Below are positions 20,582 to 28,782 of a stretch of 34,900 nucleotides of DNA, in pieces. The stretch covers positions 1 through 34,900 of the forward strand of contig SVRA01000008.1 in the NCBI GenBank assembly GCA_015065075.1, given 5' to 3'. The translations under genes and the position numbers were made by a program. The notes below the pieces were generated by a model. The model saw only the letters and a program-made list of their open reading frames with translations, was not told the origin of the DNA and did no database searches. Source of the DNA: Oscillospiraceae bacterium. Its GTDB lineage: Bacteria > Bacillota > Clostridia > Oscillospirales > CAG-272. How positions within the stretch are numbered: position 1 is the stretch's first letter; every line of letters starts with the position of its first letter.

Positions 20582-21709
20582 ATGAAAAAAATAGCTCTGA
20601 TAGCACTTGCGGCTTTGTTGGCGATCTCGCTCATCGCTTGCTCAAATTCGGGCGGCGGCAACGCTTCTCTCGATGATTATATAGCTCCCGATTATACTTA
20701 TAAAATTGCTCCGGGAAAAACGCTCACGTTTGAAGACAGCGTCGGCGACACCGCTATCATTACCGACTATTCGGGCCTGTATACGCCTCACACGGTCGAT
20801 ATACCCACAATTATCGACGAGCGTACCGTTATCGGAATTGGCGACCAAGCGTTCCTCTCCTGCACAGCTATAACCACCGTGACCATTCCCAATACCGTTA
20901 CTTACATAGGTGAATGGGCGTTCGCAAGATGCACTTCTCTTGAAACCATCATCATTCCCGCGTCCGTAACCTCTATCGGCAAGGGCGCGTTCAGCGAGTG
21001 CACCAACCTCAAGACCATTATCTTTGAGGAAGGCAGCAAGCTTACCTCTATCGGTGACTTTGCGTTCAACGATTGCTCGGGCATCACCGAGATCATTCTT
21101 CCTGAGGGACTTACCTCGATCGGACTTTTCGCATTCAACGGCTGTTCCGCTTTGACGTCTATGAAGACCCCCGCCACCCTCAAGACTATTGGTGACCTCG
21201 CGTTCTACAACTGTGCAGGTCTTAACGCAGAGGGTGCGCTCGTTCTCAACGAGGCACTGACCTCTATCGGCAAATTTGCATTTGCCGGAATCAACAAGGA
21301 TTACATCGTAGCTCCCGAAGGTTCTTATGCGGCTAAATACGTCGACGCAATGATCAATCTTGAGGCTGAAGAGGAGATCACAGAGGATTCCACAGGAAGC
21401 ACCGACGAGGATACCACCGAAAGCTCCACTGAGGACACCACCGATGTTACCGAGGGCTCCACTGAAGGCACTACCAACATGACCGAAGATACCTCTACTG
21501 ACACTACCGAGGACACTACCGAAGTGACCGAGGGCACTACCGAGGATACTACCGAGGATACTACCGAAGTGACCGAGGATACCACCGAGGATACCACCGA
21601 GGATACTGCCGAAGTGACCGAGGATACCACCGAGGATACTACCGAGGATACTACCGAAGTGACCGAGGATACCACCGAGGACACGTCCGCGGAGACCGAA
21701 ACCGCTTGA
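20582..21709 (+). CDS. LRR (BspA-type) lipoprotein with Thr/Glu/Asp-rich repeat tail
   Basis: A 375-residue protein. The signal peptide and lipobox MKKIALIALAALLAISLIAC predict a lipoprotein. Residues about 75-250 carry LRR_5 repeats (ITTVTIPNTVTYIGEWAFARCTSLETIIIPASVTSIGKGAF). The last 110 residues are a low-complexity acidic tail built of a 15-residue unit close to TTEVTEDTTEDTTED. The tail has no membrane anchor or sortase motif, so it probably projects from the lipid-anchored protein. The start at 20582 has GGAGG at six bases. It is a paralogue of the protein at 1179-2594 but lacks the tail-less design of that one. Confidence 0.9.
   Translation: MKKIALIALAALLAISLIACSNSGGGNASLDDYIAPDYTYKIAPGKTLTFEDSVGDTAIITDYSGLYTPHTVDIPTIIDERTVIGIGDQAFLSCTAITTVTIPNTVTYIGEWAFARCTSLETIIIPASVTSIGKGAFSECTNLKTIIFEEGSKLTSIGDFAFNDCSGITEIILPEGLTSIGLFAFNGCSALTSMKTPATLKTIGDLAFYNCAGLNAEGALVLNEALTSIGKFAFAGINKDYIVAPEGSYAAKYVDAMINLEAEEEITEDSTGSTDEDTTESSTEDTTDVTEGSTEGTTNMTEDTSTDTTEDTTEVTEGTTEDTTEDTTEVTEDTTEDTTEDTAEVTEDTTEDTTEDTTEVTEDTTEDTSAETETA
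21516..21690 (+). repeat. 45-bp tandem repeats coding for the acidic tail
   Basis: About four tandem copies of a 45-bp unit made from GAGGATACCACC/GAGGATACTACC sub-units ending in GAAGTGACC. Neighbouring copies are nearly identical in DNA as well as protein, which points to recent expansion or gene conversion. Confidence 0.8.
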
Positions 21710-21725
21710 TAATAATTACTAACAA

Positions 21726-21757
21726 AAAACGCTTACGGTTAACCCCGTAAGCGTTTT
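21726..21757. terminator. Bidirectional terminator
   Basis: A 13-bp perfect stem AAAACGCTTACGG/CCGTAAGCGTTTT with a six-base loop, serving the convergent LRR and DHH genes. Confidence 0.9.
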
Positions 21758-21762
21758 CTGTT

Positions 21763-22782
21763 TTATCTCTCCGCAAATCTGTGCTCTACCGCGACTACGA
21801 CCGTCATTTCCGCAGAAAGTATCGAATCCGCGCTGACCGTGCAGCCCGCGGCGCGAATATGACCTCCACCGCCGTAAAGCGCGCATATTTCGGACACGTC
21901 AAAATCGCAGGATGACCGCATTGAAACGCGGAAACGGTTCTCTGCCGAGGGCTGCTTTACCACCGCAGCTACCTCGACGCCCTTGACGCATCTCGCAACG
22001 TCAATAAGTGTTTCAAGGTCCTCGTCCTCCGCGCCGTATTGCTTTTTAAGATCGTAAGGAAAGGTTATCACAGCCAAACGGCCGTCGCAATAAAAATTCA
22101 TTCGCTCAAAGCCCGCATGCTCTACCTGCATCTGCTTTAAGGTCTTGATACCGAAGAGCCGATGATTGATTTCGGCAGACCGAGCGCCGTTTTCTATAAG
22201 CTTTGCCGCCAAAGCGTGTGTGCTTTGGGAAACGTTGCTATATCTGAAGCACCCCGTATCCGCGCTTATCGCGGTATATATCAGATCCTTGACCCTGCGC
22301 GGAAGCTCACCAAGCCCGCGCTTCTCCGCGACCGCCGACAAGACCTCATACAAGACCTCGCCGCAAGCCGACGCCTCGGGTCTAATGTAATTATCTGCAT
22401 AAGCGGTTCCCTTGCCGTGATGATCTATCATCAAAGCGATCTTGTCCTTATAGGTTTCGTAAAGCGCTCCAAGCTGGGACGGAGACGCCGTATCGACAGT
22501 CACGATAAGCGTCGGATCAAATCCCTCAGGGATCGATGTCGGCAAAACGCTCGTTTGGGCGCCCTCCGAAATAAAGGTAAGCCGTTCAGGCAATTCGTCC
22601 GAGCAAACGCACCACGCCCTACCTCCGCTCGCCTCAATAAATGCTCTCAATGCAAAAGCGGATCCGGCCGCGTCTCCATCAGGATGAACGTGAAAAAGTA
22701 TCAGCACGTCATCGCCTCGGCACAGTATTTCTGCCGCAGAGTCCACAGAAAGCGATCGAAAACTGTTCATTTGATCACTCAT
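21763..22782 (-). CDS. DHH-family phosphoesterase (NrnA-like)
   Basis: A 339-residue protein. DHH-domain motifs are LFHVHPDGDAAGSAFAL, VTVDTASPSQLG and ALMIDHHGKGTAYADNYI, followed by ISADTGCFRYSN. The C-terminal DHHA1 domain contains CALYGGGGHIRAAGCTV. NrnA proteins degrade short RNA oligonucleotides and dephosphorylate pAp with Mn2+. I place the start at 22782 (GGAG site nine bases away), overlapping the rbfA stop by eight bases. The rbfA-nrnA order is conserved in Firmicutes, usually with truB following; truB is not present here. Confidence 0.93.
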   Translation of the reverse strand: MSDQMNSFRSLSVDSAAEILCRGDDVLILFHVHPDGDAAGSAFALRAFIEASGGRAWCVCSDELPERLTFISEGAQTSVLPTSIPEGFDPTLIVTVDTASPSQLGALYETYKDKIALMIDHHGKGTAYADNYIRPEASACGEVLYEVLSAVAEKRGLGELPRRVKDLIYTAISADTGCFRYSNVSQSTHALAAKLIENGARSAEINHRLFGIKTLKQMQVEHAGFERMNFYCDGRLAVITFPYDLKKQYGAEDEDLETLIDVARCVKGVEVAAVVKQPSAENRFRVSMRSSCDFDVSEICALYGGGGHIRAAGCTVSADSILSAEMTVVVAVEHRFAER

Positions 22783-23164
22783 CGTCTTTTTCTCCATCGC
22801 AATCGTCGGCCTGATCGTCGGGATCGGTGATCGTTATTCCTTCAAGTATTTTCGAGATCTTTGCTCCGTATTCTATCGAGCCGTCTTCAATAAACACTAT
22901 TTCGGGGGTAATGCGAAGATTCATTCTGCGCGCGATCTGGCTGCGAATAAACCCATTTGCCGCCTGCAAGCCCTTCTTTATCTCCTTTTTATCGCCCATC
23001 AAAGAAGAATAGTAAACCTTTGCGTTTCGCAAGTCGGGCGTGACCGTAGCTCCCGTAACGCTGATAAACGCGCCCGAGACCCTCGGGTCCTTAACGTCGC
23101 GCAGAATCATAGCTATCTCCTTCTGAAATTCGTCGTTGATTCTTCCCTGTCTGTATTTTGCCAT
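22775..23164 (-). CDS. rbfA: Ribosome-binding factor A
   Basis: A 129-residue 30S-maturation factor that acts on the 5' end of 16S rRNA. RQGRINDEFQKEIAMILRDVKDPRVSGAFISVTGATVTPDLRNAKVYYSSL and GFIRSQIARRMNLRITPEIVFIEDGSIEYGAKISKIL match RbfA along the full length (KH-like fold). The C-terminus is unusually acidic (DPDDQADDCDGEKDDE). The start at 23164 follows AGGAGG. A hairpin in the leader abuts the ribosome site. The usual infB is not upstream. Confidence 0.95.
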   Translation of the reverse strand: MAKYRQGRINDEFQKEIAMILRDVKDPRVSGAFISVTGATVTPDLRNAKVYYSSLMGDKKEIKKGLQAANGFIRSQIARRMNLRITPEIVFIEDGSIEYGAKISKILEGITITDPDDQADDCDGEKDDE

Positions 23165-23174
23165 ATAATCCTCC

Positions 23175-23187
23175 TGCCCTTCGGGCA
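23175..23187 (-). other. 5'-UTR hairpin abutting the rbfA ribosome site
   Basis: TGCCC (23175-23179) pairs with GGGCA (23183-23187) with a three-base loop, directly next to the AGGAG site. Confidence 0.55.
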
Positions 23188-23230
23188 ATGTTCTATTATT
23201 GTACTTAAAATTTCTGATTTATTCCTAAAC

Positions 23231-24160
23231 TCAATAAAGCTCTCCGAGCTCCTCTATTCTTGCGTAAACGTCGTCCTGCTTAACGCCTAAAAAGCTAACG
23301 TCGGCATAAAACGGAGAAAACGTCACCGTCACCAGCCCGTCGTGGCAGTCAAATCCAAAATCCATATTGTGCTTTTCCAAGGCGATCTGCCGAATCAACT
23401 CAACACCCGATCTCCACCCGTCGTCAAATGCCTCGAAGTGAAAATTCAACCGTAAATATTCAAATCCTCCAACTATTTCGCACCCTAATCCTCGGTCACG
23501 AGAGTATGCACGCGCGATCATCGCCAAGGAAAAGAAGCAAGCCGAGCAAAAGCGCCCGTCGAATATTTCGGGGCTCTCAAAATAAAGCTCCTCATCCGAA
23601 GCTGCACGAACATCACACTCAACGTCCACTCCCACGAATTCTGCCGCGGAGAGCAGAGCTGCATGAAGCGTCCCTACGCTTTCCACGCCGCGCTGAAGCT
23701 TGAGGCAGGATAACGCCTCTATCTGACCTATAATCTTTGCAAGATATTGATGCGTCTGTTTGTCCTTGTGCGCCGAGAACCGTCTTTCGTCAGGCGCGGC
23801 GGATCTCAAGCCCTCCGAGATCACAAAATTATCAAAAAAGTGACCTCGCATTATAACCGAAACCGATTCTACGGGCATATCGAGAACGACCGCCAAGCAA
23901 AGCGAGGTGTCATAAGCGAAATATTTGAAGAAGAGCACGGCTCTGCCGCCGTCTCTTTCACAAATTGTCGCAATGCTTGATTTGCCGTAAGCGAACAGCT
24001 CCCTTCGGAAAAAATCGATCTCCGCAGGAGGCATTCCGAGATGCTTGTATATGTTTTTGCCGATCGCATCGGACATATCTTTGGCACGGCAGGCAACTAT
24101 CCCACCGTATCCGTCTCTTGCAACACTGAATATGTATGCATCGTCCCATAATAACCGCAA
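23231..24160 (-). CDS. Unrecognised protein, possibly a degenerate sensor-kinase-like core
   Basis: A 309-residue soluble protein. I chose the TTG at 24160, six bases after GGGAGG, over an upstream TTG at 24208 that has no ribosome site. The centre (HQYLAKIIGQIEALSCLKLQRGVE) is helical like a dimerisation helix pair. The C-terminal third (FDGRFCSACFFSLAMIARAYSRD...FEYLRLNFHFEAFDDGWRSGVELIRQIALEKHNMDFGFDCHDGLVTVTFSPF) has the strand/helix order of a GHKL ATPase fold but lacks the N, G1 and G2 boxes. Function unknown. It has its own strong promoter inside the end of the lipase-like gene. Confidence 0.6.
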   Translation of the reverse strand: MRLLWDDAYIFSVARDGYGGIVACRAKDMSDAIGKNIYKHLGMPPAEIDFFRRELFAYGKSSIATICERDGGRAVLFFKYFAYDTSLCLAVVLDMPVESVSVIMRGHFFDNFVISEGLRSAAPDERRFSAHKDKQTHQYLAKIIGQIEALSCLKLQRGVESVGTLHAALLSAAEFVGVDVECDVRAASDEELYFESPEIFDGRFCSACFFSLAMIARAYSRDRGLGCEIVGGFEYLRLNFHFEAFDDGWRSGVELIRQIALEKHNMDFGFDCHDGLVTVTFSPFYADVSFLGVKQDDVYARIEELGELY

Positions 24161-24219
24161 AACAAACCTCCCGAGGTGATTCGAAAAATCTCCGCCGTCG
24201 CGGTACAAAACAATCCATA

Positions 24220-24870
24220 TTATATTATAGTTGATTTTTGCTCTTTTGTCAAGTCATTTGCCGCCGCATCAAGCTCCAGAAGATATATTTCGGGTCTGTG
24301 CGCATCGACTCCCGAATACTTGCCCGGTCTGCCTAGCGTTATCGCTCCTCCAACGTGACGGTAACCGAATAGCTTTGGGGGCAATCCCGTCACGATATCC
24401 CCCGCAACGCTCACCCTGCAAAAATTCGCAAAGCGGTCCGCCTCGTCGGGTACTCTGCCCCACACGACTCTCGGGCAACCGAACCCATAGCTCTCGCACT
24501 CCTCTATAATATCAGACCGTATCGAATAAACGTAGCTGTGACAGAGGAGAGAGAGAGCCGCCCCGTGGCTGTACCCAACGGAAATTATCCGCCTCACCGA
24601 TGGGCTCAATATCACCCTCTCAATATACGGCAAAACGCTTTTCCAAACCCTCAAAAATCCCTCGTGGCAGAAAAATTCGCCCTCACAATCGCAGTCCGCC
24701 GCGCGATAGGAGAGATTGTTTTTCCAGTCCTCTCCGCCGTTGCTCTTTTCAAAAAACAAGTATAAAAGATCTCCGTCGCGCACGACGGCAAAGCTTCCGC
24801 CATTTTCGACCTCTCTGTAATCCGCCCCAAGACACGACCGAAAAAGCTGACTCAAAAACTCAATCTCCAT
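24220..24870 (-). CDS. Class-3 lipase-like alpha/beta hydrolase
   Basis: A 216-residue protein without a signal peptide. The nucleophile elbow IISVGYSHGAALSLLCH (GYSHG) is followed by SYGFGCPRVVWG. VSVAGDIVTGLPPKLFGYRHVGGAITLG supplies the likely catalytic Asp and His. This is the Lipase_3 pattern. The start at 24870 has AAGGGAG eight bases upstream. Being cytoplasmic, it probably acts on an intracellular ester; the substrate is unknown. Its 3' end contains the promoter of the next gene. Confidence 0.8.
   Translation of the reverse strand: MEIEFLSQLFRSCLGADYREVENGGSFAVVRDGDLLYLFFEKSNGGEDWKNNLSYRAADCDCEGEFFCHEGFLRVWKSVLPYIERVILSPSVRRIISVGYSHGAALSLLCHSYVYSIRSDIIEECESYGFGCPRVVWGRVPDEADRFANFCRVSVAGDIVTGLPPKLFGYRHVGGAITLGRPGKYSGVDAHRPEIYLLELDAAANDLTKEQKSTII
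24224..24252 (-). promoter_or_regulatory. Promoter of the unrecognised gene at 23231
   Basis: On the minus strand, TTGACA (24252-24247), a 17-bp spacer and TATAAT (24229-24224): a full-consensus sigma-A promoter, lying within the last codons of the lipase-like gene. Confidence 0.85.
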
Positions 24871-24945
24871 CGATAAAACTCCCTTCTTTTTTATCAATAT
24901 ATGCAAAAGCTCTCCCTCGGGCGAATAAGATACTCTAACACAAAG

Positions 24946-24976
24946 GGCACACTGCCGCGTTTTGCGGCAGTGTGCC
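24946..24976 (-). terminator. Hairpin terminator after the glycoside-hydrolase-like gene
   Basis: A 13-bp stem GGCACACTGCCGC/GCGGCAGTGTGCC with a five-base loop. Only weak T-rich sequence follows on the minus strand. Confidence 0.7.
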
Positions 24977-24995
24977 TGAAAATTAATATATTTCC

Positions 24996-26228
24996 TTATT
25001 CTCCCTTTTCTTCCTTAAAAAGCGCGATCTGTCCTGCTGACAAAAAGAAAGTATAGGTCTTGGTGTTGCCAACTTTATTTTCCCTCTCGCCAACGGGATC
25101 GGTCAGAGATGTCGGACGACCAAATTTATTGCCAAAATAGCATCTCGATATCTCCGAGCCCTCGTTTACCGTCAACGATACGCAAGTAGTCGTGTCGGTC
25201 GTGTTGTTACAGATAGCGAAAAATCTCTCGCCCTCGTCATTGTGATAACTCGATGCGATAAGCGGAACGTTTCCCCTCGACTCGATTGCGGAAATACAGC
25301 CAAACGGCTCAAACAGAGGCACCCCGCCGTAAGAACGGCAAACATGATAGCACTCATCAAGCGTCAACGTGGCAAAAGCCCTGCCGTGATACTTGTTAAA
25401 GGTCCTGTTGACCTCGCTAAGCACGTTGAACTCGGGAGTTCTCTCACCAAGCAGATTGATCGGCGCGTTTCTGTAATTGTGCCCGTCGGGAGTGTCAAGC
25501 AAGAACCACGACACACCCTTTGCGCCGTGCGCGACCGAGGTGTTGAGCTGCCAGAGGAGATCGTCCTTGGTCGGGCACATATAGTCGTAATGCCCCGTGC
25601 AAAGCACGATATTGAAAAACGGGACCTTGTTTCTCTTACTTGCAAGACTCTGCTCGTGGAGATTGTTGAAATAATCGTCATATCCGCGCTTTCCCTCATA
25701 CATCTGCGTGTAGCAATCGTAGGAAAGCAGTTTCAGCTTTCCCTCCTTGACCACCTTGTCAAGATAAGGTGCATACGCCTCCGTGCCCATTCGCTCTCCG
25801 ATCCAATCAAACCACGGCAGCAGATTTATATACGCAGTAAGATGAGGCGCAAGCTCGTTGTTGATGCGCGCCGCTTTGAGCGTATCCTCAAGATTGTTAG
25901 CGTCGGGCTCGTCGGTGATATAGAATCCAAAGGTCGCGGGATGCGAGCCGAACTCATCGATCAGCGTTTTCATTCTTTCCCGATAATGCTCCTCGCCGTT
26001 AACGATCAAATTGTCCACGTTAGCATCCCAATCCTGAATGATGAGTTTCATTCCATATTTGTGAGCCTCATCAAGCATCGCGTGCGTTTTTGCCCAGTCG
26101 CGAGCGTCGCTGTACGCGATCATAAGGGTAAGCCCAAGATCGTGCCATTCCTTGACCTTTTCGGCAGGCTCCTTATCTATTCCGTGACAGCTCCAGCCCG
26201 AAATAGCAAAATTCTTCGTGTATTCCAT
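24996..26228 (-). CDS. Putative glycoside hydrolase (TIM-barrel) of unknown specificity
   Basis: A 410-residue cytoplasmic protein (no signal peptide). The N-terminal two thirds looks like a (beta/alpha)8 barrel: DLGLTLMIAYSD, YGMKLIIQDWD, then HPATFGFYITDEPDANN, where the Glu in TDEP is a plausible acid/base residue. Then come LKLLSYDCYTQ and GAKGVSWFLLDTPDGHNYRNA. The last 100 residues form a beta-sandwich-like domain (FFAICNNTTDTTTCVSLTV...YTFFLSAGQIALF). This layout occurs in GH-A clan enzymes and 'TDEP' proteins of gut bacteria. The start at 26228 has GGAGGTG at five bases. Confidence 0.65.
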   Translation of the reverse strand: MEYTKNFAISGWSCHGIDKEPAEKVKEWHDLGLTLMIAYSDARDWAKTHAMLDEAHKYGMKLIIQDWDANVDNLIVNGEEHYRERMKTLIDEFGSHPATFGFYITDEPDANNLEDTLKAARINNELAPHLTAYINLLPWFDWIGERMGTEAYAPYLDKVVKEGKLKLLSYDCYTQMYEGKRGYDDYFNNLHEQSLASKRNKVPFFNIVLCTGHYDYMCPTKDDLLWQLNTSVAHGAKGVSWFLLDTPDGHNYRNAPINLLGERTPEFNVLSEVNRTFNKYHGRAFATLTLDECYHVCRSYGGVPLFEPFGCISAIESRGNVPLIASSYHNDEGERFFAICNNTTDTTTCVSLTVNEGSEISRCYFGNKFGRPTSLTDPVGERENKVGNTKTYTFFLSAGQIALFKEEKGE

Positions 26229-26266
26229 AAAAACACCTCCAAAGAGATAGATGGCCGATTTTTTAC

Positions 26267-26295
26267 ATTTTAACATATAAAAAATCTAAAATCAA
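26267..26295 (-). promoter_or_regulatory. Promoter of the glycoside-hydrolase-like gene
   Basis: On the minus strand, TTGATT (26295-26290), a 17-bp spacer and TAAAAT (26272-26267). Confidence 0.75.
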
Positions 26296-26396
26296 GTGAT
26301 ATCGACTAATTCGTTTCAAAAAATGATGGCATAGAAAAGCAACGATTTCCCAAATCTTTTTTCCAAAAACAGCAATAAAAAGACAGTAAAAACAAT

Positions 26397-26431
26397 CTCC
26401 ACGACACACATGAATTCCGCGCACCGTGGAG
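26397..26431 (-). terminator. Terminator of the XRE gene at 26465
   Basis: CTCCACG (26397-26403) pairs with CGTGGAG (26425-26431), with partial inner pairing. On the minus strand it is followed by ATTGTTTTTA. Confidence 0.65.
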
Positions 26432-26464
26432 TTATTTTCCTTAAGCTGTCATAGCTAAAACCAA

Positions 26465-26791
26465 TTAATTCAAAGAATTTAAATATACATTCAAAAGCTC
26501 AAGTGCCGTGTGTTGTTGATTTGAAGTACAAGCACTCAATTTTTCGACTATTTGATCCACCGTAGAGCTTTCCTTGTTCTCCTCGGTTAAAATATCATTT
26601 GGAGTGATATGCAAAACGCCGCAAATGCGCAAGATGGTTTCGATTCTCATATTCACCGTTCCGCGCTCTATATCTGCATAAGTGCGATCGGCAAGCCCCG
26701 CCGCCTCGGCGACCTCTGCCTGCGTCATTCCAAGCTTCTTTCGTGCAACAAACAGCTTGTTTCCGATAGCTCTGAAATCAAAAATAAGCAT
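26465..26791 (-). CDS. XRE-family transcriptional regulator
   Basis: A 108-residue protein. FRAIGNKLFVARKKLGMTQAEVAEAAGLADRTYADIERGTVNMRIETILRICGVLHITPNDILTE is a full HTH domain, followed by a 40-residue helical tail. The start at 26791 has GGAGG seven bases upstream. It is divergent from a large membrane protein and shares an intergenic region with four AGGAAYTAY sites, so it probably represses both genes. Confidence 0.9.
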   Translation of the reverse strand: MLIFDFRAIGNKLFVARKKLGMTQAEVAEAAGLADRTYADIERGTVNMRIETILRICGVLHITPNDILTEENKESSTVDQIVEKLSACTSNQQHTALELLNVYLNSLN

Positions 26792-26817
26792 TTTTCTTCC
26801 TCCAATTCCCTCTATAT

Positions 26818-26912
26818 AGGAATTATACATCAAAAAGTTCTTGACAAATAGGAACTATTGGTGTATAATTTTATGTAGCATAGTTCCTTGTTGTAGGCGA
26901 TATAGGAATTAC
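26818..26912. promoter_or_regulatory. Shared operator region of the XRE/membrane-protein pair
   Basis: Motif AGGAAYTAY occurs at 26818-26826, 26850-26858, inverted at 26880-26888, and at 26904-26912. The inner two form an inverted repeat (AGGAACTAT/ATAGTTCCT) that brackets the rightward -10 box. The rightward promoter is TTGACA 26841-26846, a 17-bp spacer, TATAAT 26864-26869. Confidence 0.7.
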
Positions 26913-26947
26913 AAGCTCAACATATTAAATTTGAAGGAGAAAACAAA

Positions 26948-28681
26948 ATGAAAGAAAATGGCAAAAAAATAGTATCTATTACATCACTAATCGTTGTATC
27001 GTTGTTACTTGTGGGATTAACCATAGCATCGTTTGCTCCCATAATGAGCATCTCGATGGATCATATGAGTCAAGATTTCACCAACGGAAGCTTTACCGGG
27101 GATAAGAACATAGGAAAAGTCAATCTTGATTTTATGACTCTTCCCAAGATTATCAAGGATTGGAAATATATCATCTATGTAAGTAACGTACAGCAGAAAG
27201 AGCAATATATAAAGGACATCATAGAGAACCCCTCCTATGATGAAGACAAAATAGCGCGTGAAACTAAAGAATTGGAAGAGAAATATCTATCAATTGGAGA
27301 AAGCGATCGTGAAATTTTAACAGAAAAGCTCCAAAATGAAGAGTTCATAGAGACATTAGCAGTATTCGATATATTTAGCAAAACACTGTTCAACTTTTCA
27401 AATCTCGTAGGAGATTCTTCGGAATCAGCTGTAATTGATGCCAATTCTCACGGTATGCTGTACATCATTCTGTTTACCTTAATTTCCTTAGGATTTATGT
27501 TCGTACTCGTTTTAGTAATGCCTATAGTATTAGTTATATCCGTGCTAGTTTTGATAATTAAAGTTATAAAAAATGCAAAAAAACTGCACGATGTTAGCTT
27601 GTATAAAATAGTACCTAAAATGCCCATGGGCTTTTTCTTAATATCGGGAGTTATTGCGTATTTCCCTATTAATGCACTGTACAGAGCTTTCAATTTTGAG
27701 ATAGGTTATATTATACCCTGTATCCTCGTCGCAATTATTGCAATCATATTCATCGCAAACGATATTATAATGTCCAAAAAGAAAACTGCTGCTTGGATCA
27801 GATCCGGGGTTTTAACGGTCAGTATCATTGGTGTTCTTTTGGTTGCTTTTTCATTTAACAATTCCACTCACCTTTTCTCGCATTTCGACAACATTGAATC
27901 CGTCGCACAGAACTGTGTTGAAGAGGCATATGAGGAAGAGTATAAAAAATTAATAGAAATAGAAAAGCCACAAAATCAGGATGACATTAATCTTATCCAA
28001 AGCAGAGCAAGATCATACGCAAGAGGTATTGCACAACAGGCCGCTAAAAAAGAGGTTCACATTGTTGGAATAACCACTTTAGTATCTACATTCTTTGTCA
28101 TCGTAATGCTTTGCTCGGTAATATCACTATGCGTAGACAACGGCTCAATCGTAAAAACCAAAAATAACCAGACAAAAAAGGCAGGCGGGGTAAACTCTGC
28201 TTCTCCTGTCTTGGCCGGATTGGTAGTCTTATCCCTAGTCGTTCCCTTCGTGCTTGTATCTGCCAGCAATGTTGAAGAAAGAGATAATGCATTTAATAGC
28301 GACGGATGTGGTTCTATGATATTGTGGGACGAGTACACTATGGAAGATTCCAATTACTTTATCGACGAGGAAGAGTTAGCAGCATTCGAGAAAGAGTACG
28401 AAGATTATATTGAAGAACTTGATGAATCGATAGCCGATGCAGATGATGAAGAAAAAGAAAAATTAGAGCTTTTGAAAGCACAAGCCAAAGATGGACACAC
28501 CTCACTTATGAAGCGTATTGATCGTGTTAAATGCGGTCGAAAATCTGCGGCTATCACTGCTTTGATTGGTTCAGTAATTTATTTAATTGCTCAAATATTC
28601 GGCAAAGTTGTGTACAAAAAGGGAGAAGAAAATTTTCTCGATAAAAAACAAGAGGTGAGCACATCTGAAACGACAGCATAA
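26948..28681 (+). CDS. Large hypothetical membrane protein, about seven to eight TM segments
   Basis: A 577-residue protein. Hydrophobic segments: residues 9-31, two adjacent ones at 168-212 (MLYIILFTLISLGFMFVLVLVMPIVLVISVLVLII), 228-245, 253-274, 284-302, 375-395, 420-440 and 535-552. Large soluble loops are charged and partly coiled-coil (residues 75-145 and 470-530). I do not recognise a family. It is more AT-rich than the flanking genes, and with the XRE gene it forms a self-contained unit, which suggests transfer. An AAGGAG site precedes the ATG. Confidence 0.75.
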   Translation: MKENGKKIVSITSLIVVSLLLVGLTIASFAPIMSISMDHMSQDFTNGSFTGDKNIGKVNLDFMTLPKIIKDWKYIIYVSNVQQKEQYIKDIIENPSYDEDKIARETKELEEKYLSIGESDREILTEKLQNEEFIETLAVFDIFSKTLFNFSNLVGDSSESAVIDANSHGMLYIILFTLISLGFMFVLVLVMPIVLVISVLVLIIKVIKNAKKLHDVSLYKIVPKMPMGFFLISGVIAYFPINALYRAFNFEIGYIIPCILVAIIAIIFIANDIIMSKKKTAAWIRSGVLTVSIIGVLLVAFSFNNSTHLFSHFDNIESVAQNCVEEAYEEEYKKLIEIEKPQNQDDINLIQSRARSYARGIAQQAAKKEVHIVGITTLVSTFFVIVMLCSVISLCVDNGSIVKTKNNQTKKAGGVNSASPVLAGLVVLSLVVPFVLVSASNVEERDNAFNSDGCGSMILWDEYTMEDSNYFIDEEELAAFEKEYEDYIEELDESIADADDEEKEKLELLKAQAKDGHTSLMKRIDRVKCGRKSAAITALIGSVIYLIAQIFGKVVYKKGEENFLDKKQEVSTSETTA

Positions 28682-28700
28682 ATAGAACACAACAAAAATT

Positions 28701-28729
28701 ATAACCACCCGTCACAAACGGGTGGTTAT
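28701..28729. terminator. Terminator after the membrane-protein gene
   Basis: An 11-bp perfect stem ATAACCACCCG/CGGGTGGTTAT with a seven-base loop, flanked by AT-rich sequence. Confidence 0.75.
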
Positions 28730-28782
28730 GATTTAACTAAGATTTCTCGAAAGCCGGATTGCCAATTCTGCAAGCGGCCACC

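Noticed and set aside
21325..21684. A Val/Ser-rich minus-strand ORF opposite the lipoprotein tail
   Set aside because: It is the mirror of the acidic tandem repeat and has no ribosome site.
21516..21690. CRISPR array
   Set aside because: The repeats are contiguous, without unique spacers, and are in frame with a lipoprotein gene.
24220..24252. A leaderless 86-residue gene starting at 24218
   Set aside because: The ATG sits at the predicted transcription start, but the Arg-rich translation has no domain. A ribosome site at the right distance serves the TTG at 24160 in another frame, which gives a long protein.
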